A stretch of 64,000 bases of DNA from Ancylobacter pratisalsi (lineage in GTDB: Bacteria > Pseudomonadota > Alphaproteobacteria > Rhizobiales > Xanthobacteraceae). A program made the position numbers and the translations under genes. The stretch lies in the NCBI RefSeq assembly GCF_010669125.1, contig NZ_CP048630.1, positions 2,306,001 through 2,370,000 on the forward strand. Reading direction: 5' to 3'. Shown in pieces: positions 8,587 through 18,300 of the stretch (its first letter is position 1; each line of letters opens with the position of its first letter). The notes under the pieces were generated by a model. The model was given only the letters and a program-made list of their open reading frames with translations, was not told the DNA's origin and made no database searches.

Positions 8587-9121
8587 CGGCAGGCACCGGC
8601 GAGGCGGGTTGGGACCCGCTGCCAAGGAAGGGCTGAATTGCCCGAAGGGTCGCGGCGAGGCTCTGCAGCAGAAGCAGCACGAAGCCGGCGGGAATCATCG
8701 CCTTGAGGAGGAAGCGGTAGGGCAGGCCACCAGGATCGGGCGAGCCTTCGCCGATGTTGTAGGACTGCATGACATAGTGCCAGGACAGGAAGATCACGAT
8801 CGCCGACAGCGCCACAACGCACACCGCCGAGAACAGGTCGATCACCTGCCGCACAACAGCCGGGAAGCGGACATACAGGATGTCCACCCGGACATGGCCT
8901 TCATGCTTGATGGTGTAGGCGATGCACAGCAGGGTGAGCGGCGACATCAGGTGCCATTCCAGCTCCTGCATGGCCACCGAGCCCACATTGAACGCGTAAC
9001 GCATCAGCACGTTGCCGGCCATGACGAGGACGAGCGCAAGGCCCGTCCACGCCGCGATCCACCCGCAGACCTCGACAATGCTGTCGAGGCCGCGGGCGCA
9101 TCTTTCGAGTGCGGAACTCAT
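8573..9121 (-). CDS. dctQ: TRAP transporter small permease subunit DctQ
   Basis: A 182-residue protein with four predicted membrane helices typical of DctQ (around residues 22-42, 55-75, 95-115 and 140-160). The usual first-loop region VLMRYAFNVGS and the segment ELEWHLMS are visible. The ATG at 9121 overlaps the dctP stop as ATGA, and the 3' end overlaps dctM. It forms the inner-membrane complex with DctM. Confidence 0.93.
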   Translation of the reverse strand: MSSALERCARGLDSIVEVCGWIAAWTGLALVLVMAGNVLMRYAFNVGSVAMQELEWHLMSPLTLLCIAYTIKHEGHVRVDILYVRFPAVVRQVIDLFSAVCVVALSAIVIFLSWHYVMQSYNIGEGSPDPGGLPYRFLLKAMIPAGFVLLLLQSLAATLRAIQPFLGSGSQPASPVPADAHQ

Positions 9122-10212
9122 GCGCCCCTGCGGATCTGCGTCTGGTAGACCGCTTCCGAAAGTCCGGCCCACTGGCTGTGCTTGGCGGCGAAGTCGTTGA
9201 AGCTGTCATACACCTTCTTGATCTTCGGATCCGAGTTGGCCAGCTGATCGAGCGTGGTCTTGGTGACCTCGCGCAGCTTCTCGACCACTGGCTTGGGCAG
9301 CGGACCGGCGATGACGCCCTGGTTCTGCACGAGGTCGGTCATCGCCTCGCCATTGGTGGCCTCGCACCAGGTGTGGCTGATGACGTTGCAGGCGGCCGCG
9401 GCGGTGCGGACGATTTCCTTCAGGTCGTCCGGCAGGCTGTCCCAGGCGGCCTTGTTGACCACCAGCTCGGTGACGTTGTTCGGCTCGTGCCAGCCGGTGG
9501 TGTAGTAATACTTCGCCGCCTTCTGCAGGCCGAGGCGACGGTCCTGATAGGGGCCGACGAACTCCGCCGCGTCGATCACGCCGCGCTCAAGCGCGGGGAA
9601 GATCTCGCCGCCGGGCAGCAGCTTCACGTCGACGCCGAGCTGGGCGTAGACCTTTCCGGCGAGGCCGGGGATGCGCATCTTCAGGCCCTGGAAGTCCTCG
9701 ACCTTCTCGATCGGCTTGCGGAACCAGCCGGACATCTGCACGCCGGTATTGCCCAGCGGCATGGGAACCAGGTTGAAGGGCTCGTAGAGTTCTTCCCACA
9801 GCTGCAGCCCGCCGCCATGGTAGATCCAGGCGTTCTGGCCCTGGAAGTTCAGGCCGAACGGCACGCAGGTGAAGAACTGCGCCGCCGGCACCTTGCCGGC
9901 CCAGAAATAGGAATTCGCCGCGTTCATCTCGACCGTGCCAGCCGATACCGCGTCAAACCCTTCCAGCGCCGGAATCAGCTCGCCCGCCGCGAAATGCTGG
10001 ATGTTGAGGCGCCCGCCCGACATCTTGCCGACCAGCTCGCAGAAATAGGTCGGGCTGCCAGGGCCGACGACATAGAACGGCGAGCCGGGACCATAGGCGT
10101 TGGTCATCTTCCAGTTGAAGGTCTGCTGCGCGCGGGCGACATTCGGTGCCGCGATGGTGGCGACAGCCGCCGTGCCGGCGAGGCCGGCGCCAAGAAATCC
10201 ACGACGATCCAT
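9118..10212 (-). CDS. dctP: TRAP transporter periplasmic solute-binding protein, TakP-like
   Basis: A 364-residue DctP-type binding protein with a twin-arginine signal (MDRRGFLGAG, then a hydrophobic stretch and ARA before QQ). This suggests export folded through Tat. The core carries GNTGVQMSGWFRKPIE, GLKMRIPGLAGKVYAQLGV, GGEIFPALERGVIDAAEFVGP and a YYYTTGWHEP segment. These closely recall TakP of Rhodobacter, which binds pyruvate and other 2-oxo acids, and the GLKMR arginine usually contacts the ligand carboxylate. The start at 10212 has a good GAGGGAAC site upstream. It is the first gene of dctP-dctQ-dctM-hydrolase. The ligand is probably a small 2-oxo- or amide-carboxylate. Confidence 0.93.
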   Translation of the reverse strand: MDRRGFLGAGLAGTAAVATIAAPNVARAQQTFNWKMTNAYGPGSPFYVVGPGSPTYFCELVGKMSGGRLNIQHFAAGELIPALEGFDAVSAGTVEMNAANSYFWAGKVPAAQFFTCVPFGLNFQGQNAWIYHGGGLQLWEELYEPFNLVPMPLGNTGVQMSGWFRKPIEKVEDFQGLKMRIPGLAGKVYAQLGVDVKLLPGGEIFPALERGVIDAAEFVGPYQDRRLGLQKAAKYYYTTGWHEPNNVTELVVNKAAWDSLPDDLKEIVRTAAAACNVISHTWCEATNGEAMTDLVQNQGVIAGPLPKPVVEKLREVTKTTLDQLANSDPKIKKVYDSFNDFAAKHSQWAGLSEAVYQTQIRRGA

Positions 10213-10489
10213 CTCGTTCCCTCTGTTTGTTCGAGCGCCTGCGGCGTCCGCCAGGCGATGCGTGAGCGGAGTATCCCGAGTATGCCGCAGTGCGGCAATG
10301 CCCCCTAAGGAGCAAACCCGCGTCATCGACCCCGCGAGGGAGGGTATAAAATGGATGTTTATAATAATATAATCAATAAGTTGAGTGAAATTGCCGACCA
10401 ATTGGGCATAGAGCGCGGGCTGGCTTGCGACAAGTTTTTGTGCGCCAATCGTCAAAGCGCGTCGTCCGGCCTGCGCTAGCCTCCCGTTG
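10213..10489. promoter_or_regulatory. divergent control region, TRAP operon and AraC-formamidase fusion gene
   Basis: This 277-bp gap separates dctP (leftward) from the fusion gene (rightward). It holds a palindrome GCCGCA-G-TGCGGC (10284-10296), an adjacent near-perfect tandem repeat GAGTATCCC/GAGTATGCC (10269-10286), and an AT-rich block around 10347-10385 containing TATAATAATATA that could supply a -10. AraC-family regulators often bind repeats in such gaps. The assignment to this regulator is inference. Confidence 0.45.
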
Positions 10490-12841
10490 ATGAAGATCCA
10501 AGCCATGAGCCGCACCATCCCGGTCTCGATCAATGCTTTTCCCGCAAGCAAGCAGGAAGCGGCATGGCGCGAGACGCTCGCCACCCTCGCGCTTTCCGAT
10601 CAGTGGCCGAAGGACGCCGCCTTTCATTTCGGCGAGATCTCGATCAAGCGTTCGCCGACCCTTGCGACGCTCGCCCTGCTGCGCTCCACCGCGCAGGGGC
10701 TGAAGACCCGTATCGACGAATCCGACTGCGTTCTGATCGGCTTCGTGCATTACGGACGCGGCCATCTGACCGATACCGGCCGCCGCGCGCTCGAATTCGC
10801 GGATGGCGATCTTTGGGTGTGCGACCCGCTGGCTTCCGGCGCCATCCAGTTCCGCAACGACTTCGAGCTCCTGCTGCTGCAGGTGCCGCGCGAGCGGCTG
10901 GCCGGCCGCATCGGCCGGGGACCGGGCGTGCCGACAATCGTGCTGGGCGATTCCATTTCCGCTGCCGCCGCGCGGCCGATGATGCGGGCCTTGGCCGCCA
11001 ATTTCGCGATGATGGAGGATGGCGATCTCATCGCGGCCGAAACCGCGATCAGCGAGCTGGTGCTTTCGGCGCTGCTTGCCGAGACGCGCCCCGAGGAGGA
11101 CAGCGCGACGCAGGTCCAGATGGCCCATTTCGCGCGGGTCTGCGCCCAGATCGAAGCGCGCCTGCGCGAGCCCGATCTTTCCGTGGCCGAGGTCGCGAAA
11201 GCCGAAGGTCTGTCGCCGCGCTATGTGCAGCGCCTGTTCGAAGGCCAGGACCGCTCCTTCTCCGACCATGTCCGGCACCGCCGGCTGGAACATTGCCGGT
11301 TGGATCTGATCAACCCGCAATATGCCGACCGCAGCATCGCCGAGATCGGCTATCGATGGGGTTTCACCGATCAGGCGCATTTCAGCCGCGTGTTCAGCGC
11401 GGCCTATGGCATCGCCCCGCGTGAGTTCCGCAAGACCAGCAGCGGGTCGGTGGAGACGCGCTGGACCCGTGGCCGGCCGATCCATAGCGGGGTCCGGCCG
11501 ATGCGACCCGGGCCCGCACCGGCACCTGTGCCCGCGGAAGGGGACGCCGCGGCGCCGGAGGCGCTCCCCGCCATGGAGGCGGCCGAGCCAGGCCGTCACC
11601 ATCTTCCGGTGTCGCGCGAAACGGTCCACTGGGGCTATCTCGGCCGCTCGATTCCGCCCGTCCTCAGGGTGCGCTCCGGCGCGATCATCACGGTGGAGAC
11701 GCTGACCCAGCACGCCTATGACGACCATGAGCGGATGATACAGGGCGATCCCGGTGCCGAGAGCGTGTTCCGCTGGAGCCCGGACTACAAGGCTGTCGAC
11801 CGCCGCGGCGCCGGGCCGATGAATGCGAGCATCTTCGGGCGCGGCGCGGGCGAGGGGTTCGGCGTGCATATCTGCACCGGGCCGATCTTCGTTCACGGGG
11901 CCGAACCCGGCGATGTGCTGGAGGTGCAGATACTCGACCTCAAGCCGCGCCCCTGCGCCAACCCGGCCTATGAGGGGCAGGCGTTCGGCAGCAATGCCGC
12001 CTCGGCCTGGGGCTTTCATCATGACGATCTGCTCGATGAGCCGCGCACGCGCGAGGTCGTCACCATCTACCGCACCGATGCGGCGGGTGAGAGCGGCTAT
12101 GCGGAAGCGCTCTATTCCTTCCGCTGGGTGCCGCAGACCGACCCGTTCGGCGTGGTCCACGAGACGATCGACTACCCCGGCATCCCGGTTGACCATTCGA
12201 AGCTGACGCGGCGCCGAGAGGTGCTTCAGGGTGTGCGCGTGCCTGTTCGCCCGCATTTCGGGTTCATCGCCGTCGCGCCGCGCGAAACCGACATCGTCGA
12301 TTCCGTCCCGCCCGGCTATTTCGGCGGCAATGTCGACAATTGGCGGGCCGGCAAGGGCTCGTCGATCTATCTCCCCGTGACCGTGCCGGGCGCGCTGCTT
12401 TCGCTGGGCGATCCGCATCTGGCGCAGGGGGATGGCGAGATCAGCGGCACGGCGCTGGAATGCTCGCTCACCGGCGAGATCCGATTGGTGCTGCACAAGC
12501 GCGGCGAAACCGAGAAGGTCTTTCTGAATGGGCTCAATGCCCCGCTGATCGAGACCGAGCGCAGCTGGCTGCTGCACGGCTTCAGCTACACCAACTATCT
12601 GCGCGAACTGGGCCGCAACGCGCAATCCGAGGTGTTCAAGCGCTCCTCGCTGAGCCGGGCGCTGCGCAGCGCCATGCGGGCGGCCCGCAAATTCCTGATG
12701 GAGCATTATGGGCTCGACGAGGACGAGGCCATCTCGCTGATGTCGGTGGCGGTCGACTTCGGCGTGACGCAGGTCGCCGATGGCAATTGGGGCGTCCATG
12801 CCAAGGTGAACAAGGCGATGTTTGCCCACCGGGGCAAATGA
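10490..12841 (+). CDS. AraC-family regulator fused to acetamidase/formamidase
   Basis: One uninterrupted frame of 783 codons joins two usually separate proteins. Numbering from the ATG at 10490, residues 1-200 resemble the beta-rich ligand domain of AraC activators. Residues 215-315 are an AraC helix-turn-helix pair (LSVAEVAKAEGLSPRYVQRLF and SIAEIGYRWGFTDQAHFSRVF). Residues 316-366 are a proline/alanine-rich linker, and about 367-783 match the acetamidase/formamidase family (RETVHWGYLGRSIPPVL, DVLEVQILDLKPRP, GGNVDNWRAGKGSSIYLPV, GDPHLAQGDGEI). The enzyme half should hydrolyse a short amide to acid plus ammonia. It is divergent from the TRAP/hydrolase operon, its probable target. The start is uncertain: ATG 10490 or 10505, neither with a strong ribosome site. 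An ATG at 11573 preceded by GGAGG could also yield a free amidase. Confidence 0.88.
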   Translation: MKIQAMSRTIPVSINAFPASKQEAAWRETLATLALSDQWPKDAAFHFGEISIKRSPTLATLALLRSTAQGLKTRIDESDCVLIGFVHYGRGHLTDTGRRALEFADGDLWVCDPLASGAIQFRNDFELLLLQVPRERLAGRIGRGPGVPTIVLGDSISAAAARPMMRALAANFAMMEDGDLIAAETAISELVLSALLAETRPEEDSATQVQMAHFARVCAQIEARLREPDLSVAEVAKAEGLSPRYVQRLFEGQDRSFSDHVRHRRLEHCRLDLINPQYADRSIAEIGYRWGFTDQAHFSRVFSAAYGIAPREFRKTSSGSVETRWTRGRPIHSGVRPMRPGPAPAPVPAEGDAAAPEALPAMEAAEPGRHHLPVSRETVHWGYLGRSIPPVLRVRSGAIITVETLTQHAYDDHERMIQGDPGAESVFRWSPDYKAVDRRGAGPMNASIFGRGAGEGFGVHICTGPIFVHGAEPGDVLEVQILDLKPRPCANPAYEGQAFGSNAASAWGFHHDDLLDEPRTREVVTIYRTDAAGESGYAEALYSFRWVPQTDPFGVVHETIDYPGIPVDHSKLTRRREVLQGVRVPVRPHFGFIAVAPRETDIVDSVPPGYFGGNVDNWRAGKGSSIYLPVTVPGALLSLGDPHLAQGDGEISGTALECSLTGEIRLVLHKRGETEKVFLNGLNAPLIETERSWLLHGFSYTNYLRELGRNAQSEVFKRSSLSRALRSAMRAARKFLMEHYGLDEDEAISLMSVAVDFGVTQVADGNWGVHAKVNKAMFAHRGK

Positions 12842-13266
12842 GCAATGCAGACCTGGCGCGGGGACGGCGCGTCCCTGTCCGCAGCGTCCCGCGCGATGGC
12901 GAAGCCTCCAGTCCCGGGGCTCCGGGTGATTTCCCAAGATCTTGCTAAGCCTGGCCGCCGGATAGTTTGATGGGCTGCCATTGCGAGAACATTATGTGCG
13001 CTACAAAGCTGCGCTATGACTTCCCCCTTATCGTGCCACTTGCGAACAGGGCACCGGGCGCGACCTGAGGTTTCGCCCGTGAACGGCATGGCGATGGCGC
13101 CATGCGTCTCCCCCGCAGCTATGCGCCAGCATGCGGGAGCGCTGCCTGAGTTCGGCGTGGTTGCGGTAGCGTCCCGGCTCCTCCCCGATTAGGAAGGGGC
13201 TCCCAGATACATTCCGATGGCTCGCCTTCGACGCCTGACGATATTGCCAGATAGGCGGAACCAGCC
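12842..13266. other. 425-bp intergenic stretch, no gene recognised
   Basis: Lies between the fusion gene and the helicase gene. I find no supported coding frame, RNA gene or clear promoter. A short inverted repeat (CATGGCG/CGCCATG near 13087-13104) is visible, and GGCGGA near 13253 probably serves as the helicase ribosome site. A long 5' leader for the helicase mRNA, as in cold-induced helicases, is possible but not shown. Confidence 0.4.
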
Positions 13267-15219
13267 GTGCCCTTCATGACGACGAACCCGGCGCTTGCCC
13301 GTGCCTTGGCCGAACGGGACTACAACAACCCGACGCCGGTGCAGCTTGCCGTCCTCGCGCCCGAGGCGTCGGCGCGCGATCTTCTGGTGTCGGCCCAGAC
13401 CGGTTCGGGAAAGACCGTCGCCTATGGACTGGCCATGGCCGAAACGCTGCTGGGCACCGAGGAGCGATTTGCTTCCGCCGCCGCGCCGCTGGCGCTGGTC
13501 GTGGCGCCCACGCGCGAATTGGCGCTGCAGGTCCAGCGCGAATTCGTCTGGCTCTATGCGGGAACGGGCGCGCGCATCGTGTCCTGCGTCGGGGGCATGG
13601 ATCCGCGACAGGAGCAGCGGCTGCTGAACCAGGGCGCTCATATCGTCGTCGGCACGCCGGGACGCCTGCGCGACCATCTGGAGCGCGGCCGGCTCGACCT
13701 CGCCGCGCTTCGCGTCGCCGTGCTCGACGAGGCCGACGAGATGCTCGACCTCGGCTTCCGCGAAGACCTTGAGTTCATTCTCGACGCCACCCCGCCGGAG
13801 CGGCGCAGCCTGCTGTTCTCCGCCACCATGCCGCGCGGCATCACCGCGCTGGCCAAGCGCTACCAGCGCGACGCGCTTCGCATCGAGGTGGCAAGCGCGG
13901 AAGGCGGCCACGCCGACATCGAGTATCGCACCATCCGCGTCGCCCCGACCGAGGTCGAGCACGCCGTCGTCAACGTGCTGCGCTTCTACGACACGCCGAG
14001 CGCCATTGTGTTCTGCAATACGCGCGAGGCGGTGCGGCGCCTGCACGCCATGCTGCAGGAGCGGCAGTTTTCCGCCGTCGCGCTCTCCGGCGAGCTTAGC
14101 CAGACCGAACGCAACCATGCGCTGCAGGCCCTGCGGGACGGCCGGGCGCGGGTCTGCGTCGCCACCGACGTGGCGGCGCGCGGCATCGACCTGCCCAATC
14201 TCGGCCTCGTCATCCATGCCGACCTGCCGAACGACGCCGAAAGCCTGCAGCATCGCAGCGGCCGCACCGGGCGGGCGGGGCGCAAGGGCGTGAGCGTGCT
14301 GCTGGTGCCTCCGTTCCGTCGTCGCCGGACCGAGGACCTGATGCGCGGCCTTGGCATCGCGCCCGCCTGGTCGGGCCCGCCGACCGCCGAGGATATCCGC
14401 AAGCTCGACCATGAGCGCATGCTCAGCGATCCCCTGCTGACCGAAGAGCCGAACGAGGAGGATGCGAGCGCGGCCCGTACGCTGCTCGCCGCCCACAGCG
14501 CCGAGCATCTCGCGGCCGCGCTGGTGCGTCTCTACCGCGCCGGCCTGCCGGCGCCGGAAGAGGTTGCCGATCCCGGCGAGCCGCGCGCCGCGCGGGATCG
14601 TTCGGCGGACCGCGAGTTCGGCGGCCCCTCGGGCAGCGGTGGCGGCGGAAGCAGCTGGTTCCGGCTCAATGTCGGTCGCCGCAACAACGCCGATCCGAAA
14701 TGGCTGCTGCCGCTGATCTGCCGGCGCGGGAACGTGACGCGCAGGGATATCGGCGTCATCCGCATCTTCGATGAGGAAACGGCCTTCGAGGTCGGCCTCG
14801 CCGCCGCCGACCGCTTCAGCAAGGCGGTGCGCAAGGCGAATGCGGACGACGTGGTGATCGAGCCGTTGCCGGGCGGGCCGTCGAATGCCCGTTCGGAACG
14901 TCCCGCTCGGGGCAAGCCGATGCGCGACAAGCCCTTGCGCGACAAACCGCATACGGACAGACCGCACCAGGATCGACCGGTTCAGGACAGGCCGCGTTAC
15001 GAAAAACCCATCCGGGAAAAGACCTTCCGCGACGAGGCCCCGTGGAAGAAGCCCGCCGACGGCAAAGGCGAACATGGCAGGGCGGCGTTCGATCGGCCGC
15101 GCGAGGCCAAGCGGCCGGCGCCGGGCGCGGGGGACCGCAAGCCGAAGGACGCGCGTCCCGCGACCTTCGAGGGCAAGCCGAAAGGCAAACCCAAGGGAAA
15201 GCCGCCGCGCCGCCCCTGA
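13267..15219 (+). CDS. DEAD-box ATP-dependent RNA helicase with DbpA-type RNA-binding domain
   Basis: Unwinds RNA with ATP, probably in ribosome assembly or mRNA decay. All core motifs are present: AQTGSGKT (43-50), PTRELA, TPGR, DEAD (in VLDEADEMLD), SAT, and ARGIDLP with HRSGRTGRAG in the second RecA domain. A DbpA/CsdA RNA-binding domain covers about residues 460-545. The last 110 residues are a highly basic tail with repeated RDKP/TDRP/QDRP-type tetrapeptides, probably disordered and RNA-binding. The 650-residue length fits the DeaD/CsdA group. A GTG at 13267 or ATG at 13276 may be the start. Confidence 0.93.
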   Translation: MPFMTTNPALARALAERDYNNPTPVQLAVLAPEASARDLLVSAQTGSGKTVAYGLAMAETLLGTEERFASAAAPLALVVAPTRELALQVQREFVWLYAGTGARIVSCVGGMDPRQEQRLLNQGAHIVVGTPGRLRDHLERGRLDLAALRVAVLDEADEMLDLGFREDLEFILDATPPERRSLLFSATMPRGITALAKRYQRDALRIEVASAEGGHADIEYRTIRVAPTEVEHAVVNVLRFYDTPSAIVFCNTREAVRRLHAMLQERQFSAVALSGELSQTERNHALQALRDGRARVCVATDVAARGIDLPNLGLVIHADLPNDAESLQHRSGRTGRAGRKGVSVLLVPPFRRRRTEDLMRGLGIAPAWSGPPTAEDIRKLDHERMLSDPLLTEEPNEEDASAARTLLAAHSAEHLAAALVRLYRAGLPAPEEVADPGEPRAARDRSADREFGGPSGSGGGGSSWFRLNVGRRNNADPKWLLPLICRRGNVTRRDIGVIRIFDEETAFEVGLAAADRFSKAVRKANADDVVIEPLPGGPSNARSERPARGKPMRDKPLRDKPHTDRPHQDRPVQDRPRYEKPIREKTFRDEAPWKKPADGKGEHGRAAFDRPREAKRPAPGAGDRKPKDARPATFEGKPKGKPKGKPPRRP

Positions 15220-15329
15220 CCGCGCCGCGAAAGGCCGCGGTGAAAGGAGCGCGTGAACGGGAGGTCCGGGAACGCGCCGGGCCGAGAGTGCGGAGGCGTC
15301 CGGGGCTGGCTACCGCCGCGCGGAGTCTG

Positions 15330-18300
15330 TCATGTCCCTTCTGCGTTCAGATATGTCCTCTCGAAGAGGTCGATCGGAATGGGCTTGCTGAAGAAGTAGC
15401 CCTGCATTTCATCGCATTCGAGCAGCCGAAGCAGGCGAAACTGCTCGTCGGTCTCGACACCTTCCGCCACCACCTTGAGCTTCAGTCCGTGCGCAAGGCT
15501 GATGATCGTGGACACCAGTGTCAGCCCGACAGGACTGCGCGTCATCTCGCGGATGAACGAGATGTCGATCTTGAGGCCGTCGACCGGCAGCTTGGCCAGG
15601 TAGCTGAGCGAGGAGAAGCCGGTGCCAAAATCGTCGATGGCGACGGTTATGCCCATCGCCCGGATGGCGTGCAGGTTGGTGACGCTGGTGGTTATGTCCT
15701 CCATGATGACGCTTTCCGTGATCTCCAGCTCCAGTCCGGCCGCGGCGTGCGGGTCTTGGCTGATGATCCGTTTCAGCTCGGTGATGAAGTCGGGATCGCG
15801 CAGCTGCACGGGTGACACGTTCACCGCTATGCGCCCGGTCGCGATGCCTTGCGCGCGCCACCTCAGATAGAGGTCCACGGCGCTTGCCAGCACCCAGTTC
15901 CCGACCTCATAGATCAGGCCGGTCTCTTCCAGGCTCGGGACGAACTGGCCCGGAAGCACCAGTCCCGCATGCGGATCGTTCCAGCGGACCAGAGCCTCCG
16001 AGCTGGTGACCTTTCCGCTGGCAAGACCCACCTTCGGCTGCAGGTGAAGCACGAACTGCTGCTTTTCGAGCGCATCGCGCAGCCGGGTTTCCCGGCTGAG
16101 TTTGTCCTGCACCGCCTGGGTCATGGTGGGGCTGTAGAGCCGGAATCGGCCGCCCCGCGCCTTGGCGTTCTTGAGCGCGGCCTCCGCATTTCTGAACAGC
16201 GTTTCCGCGTCGCCACCGTCATTGGGAAACAGCGCGAGGCCCGCCGTCGCGGACACGCGCAGTTCTGTTCCCTCAAGGCAGAAGGGGTGGGCGACGAGCG
16301 CCCTGAGCACGTCGTCGAGCCGCCGCTCCAGGTCGCGGCCGGCCGCGACGTTGGGCAGGACCACGCCGAAATGGTCCGCGCCAAGCCGCCCGACCAGATT
16401 GGCGTCGCCCCTGTTCTGCGACAGCCATCCCGCCACCTGCTTCAGCAGTTCGTCGCCGGCCGCCCGTCCGAGGCTGTCATTGACGTTCTTGAAGCGGTCG
16501 AGGTTGATGATGAGCAAGGCCACCTTGTGCCGGCCACTGGTCTCCGCCCGCAGGCATTGTCCGAGCCGTTCGAGAAAGAGGCTGCGGTTCGCCAGGCCCG
16601 TCAGCTCATCATAATAGGCGAGGTATCTGAGGCGCTCCTCCTTGCCGATGGTGTCGACCGCGAACGCGATGTCACCGATCAGCTCCTTCAGCAGGCCCAT
16701 CTCTTCCTCGTCGAAGAAATCGACGCTTTCCGCGTAGAGCGCAAGAACGGCGACCGCCTCTCCCGACTTCATCACCGGCAGCGCGACCATCGATCGGGCG
16801 CCGAACGCCGCCCATTCCCTGCCATGCAGGGCCCTGGGGTCGCGTTCATAGTCGTTGACGATGACCGGCGTCTTCTCGCGCACGGCTCGGGCGGTGAGGG
16901 TTTTCGGCGCTTCGTCGGGTGAGGCCAGAGCACTCCTGAGGCGCTCAAGAAACGGCTCGTTCCTGCCTTCGGAGGCCACCAATATGAGCGTCATCGTGTG
17001 CGGCTCGACAAGGCTCATCGTGCACGCGCTGAAGCCTCCGACCTCGATCGCGATGCGGCACATCTCGCGGAAGAGTTCCTCGCGGTTCGTGGCGCGGATA
17101 ATCAGCGAATTTATGCTGCTCAGTACCGCGTAGACACGGTTCAGCCGCCGGATCTTCAGTTTGGCGCTCGTCAGTTCGTGAATATCGGTGCAGGTGCCGA
17201 ACCATTTCACAATTCGGCCGGCGACATCGCGTTGCGCCACACCCCGGGTCAGGAACCAGCGATAGAGACCCTGCGCGTCGCGCAGGCGGTTCTCCCGCTC
17301 ATAGGTGTCGTTACCGCTCGCTGCCCGGCGCCAGTCCTCGCGAATCTGCGGCTGTTCGGCGGGATGGAACTGCCGGATCCACGCATCCCCGTGGCTCTCC
17401 TCGATGGCAAGCCCGGTGTAGTCTTCCCAGCGCTTGTTGAAGTAGATGTTGCTCCCATCGGGCTGCGTCGCCCAGACGATCTGCGGCACAGCTTCGGCCA
17501 GGGTGAGAAACTCGTCCTTGCTTGCCTGCAGCGCCTCTTCCGCCTGCTTGCGCCGCGTCTCCCGCGCGAACCCGTCAAGCGCGAAGCTGATGTCCATCGC
17601 GAGCTGGCGCAGCAGGTCGCGCGCGGGCTCGTCGAAGAAGGTCGCCTGGTCGGAATACACATTCAGAACACCGACGGCGATACCACCCGTGCGCAACGGC
17701 AGGGCGGCCGATGTGGTCCAGCCGGAAGGCTCCATGCGTTCGCGCCACGGCTCCATGGCCGGCGCGTGCATGATGTCCTGAAGCCAGACCGGCTGGTTCT
17801 CGCGCATCGCCCTGCCGACCGGACCGCGCCCGAACGGTGTGTCGTCGCGCATCGAGATCTGGATGCCCTTCAGATAGCCATCGGTGTCACCCCAGCTGGC
17901 GACCGGCAGCACGGAAAGCGTGTCTGCGACGACAAGACCAATCCAGGCCATGCTCGCCCCGCCGAGTTCCACCGCGATCCGGCAGATTTCGGGAAACAGC
18001 TCCTCTTTCGTCGAGCAATGCACGATCACGTGGTTGCACTGGCTCAGCGCCGCATAAAGCCTGCTGTGCTGACCCGCCTGTTCCTCCGCCGCCCTGCGGG
18101 CGCTGATATCGCGGATGTTGCATTGGACGACTTTGACGTCTTCGCATGAGTAGGAATTGCTGACGAACTCGACGGCGACCGGCGTCCCCGCCTTGGTCTT
18201 GAGCGGCAGGTGTTCGTAGCGGACGTAACCGGAGGTCTGAAGCTCGGCGAACATCGCCTTGCTCTCGGCGAAGTCCGCGAAGGGACCTACCTCCCACAGC

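Noticed and set aside
10373..12937. Open frame of more than 800 codons on the minus strand opposite the AraC-amidase fusion
   Set aside because: Composition is rich in His, Arg, Gly and Ala with no family motifs. It is the typical GC-driven antisense shadow of a real gene. Similar long shadows opposite arginase/ocd, the helicase, the histidine kinase, ubiA and ilvB were dropped for the same reason.
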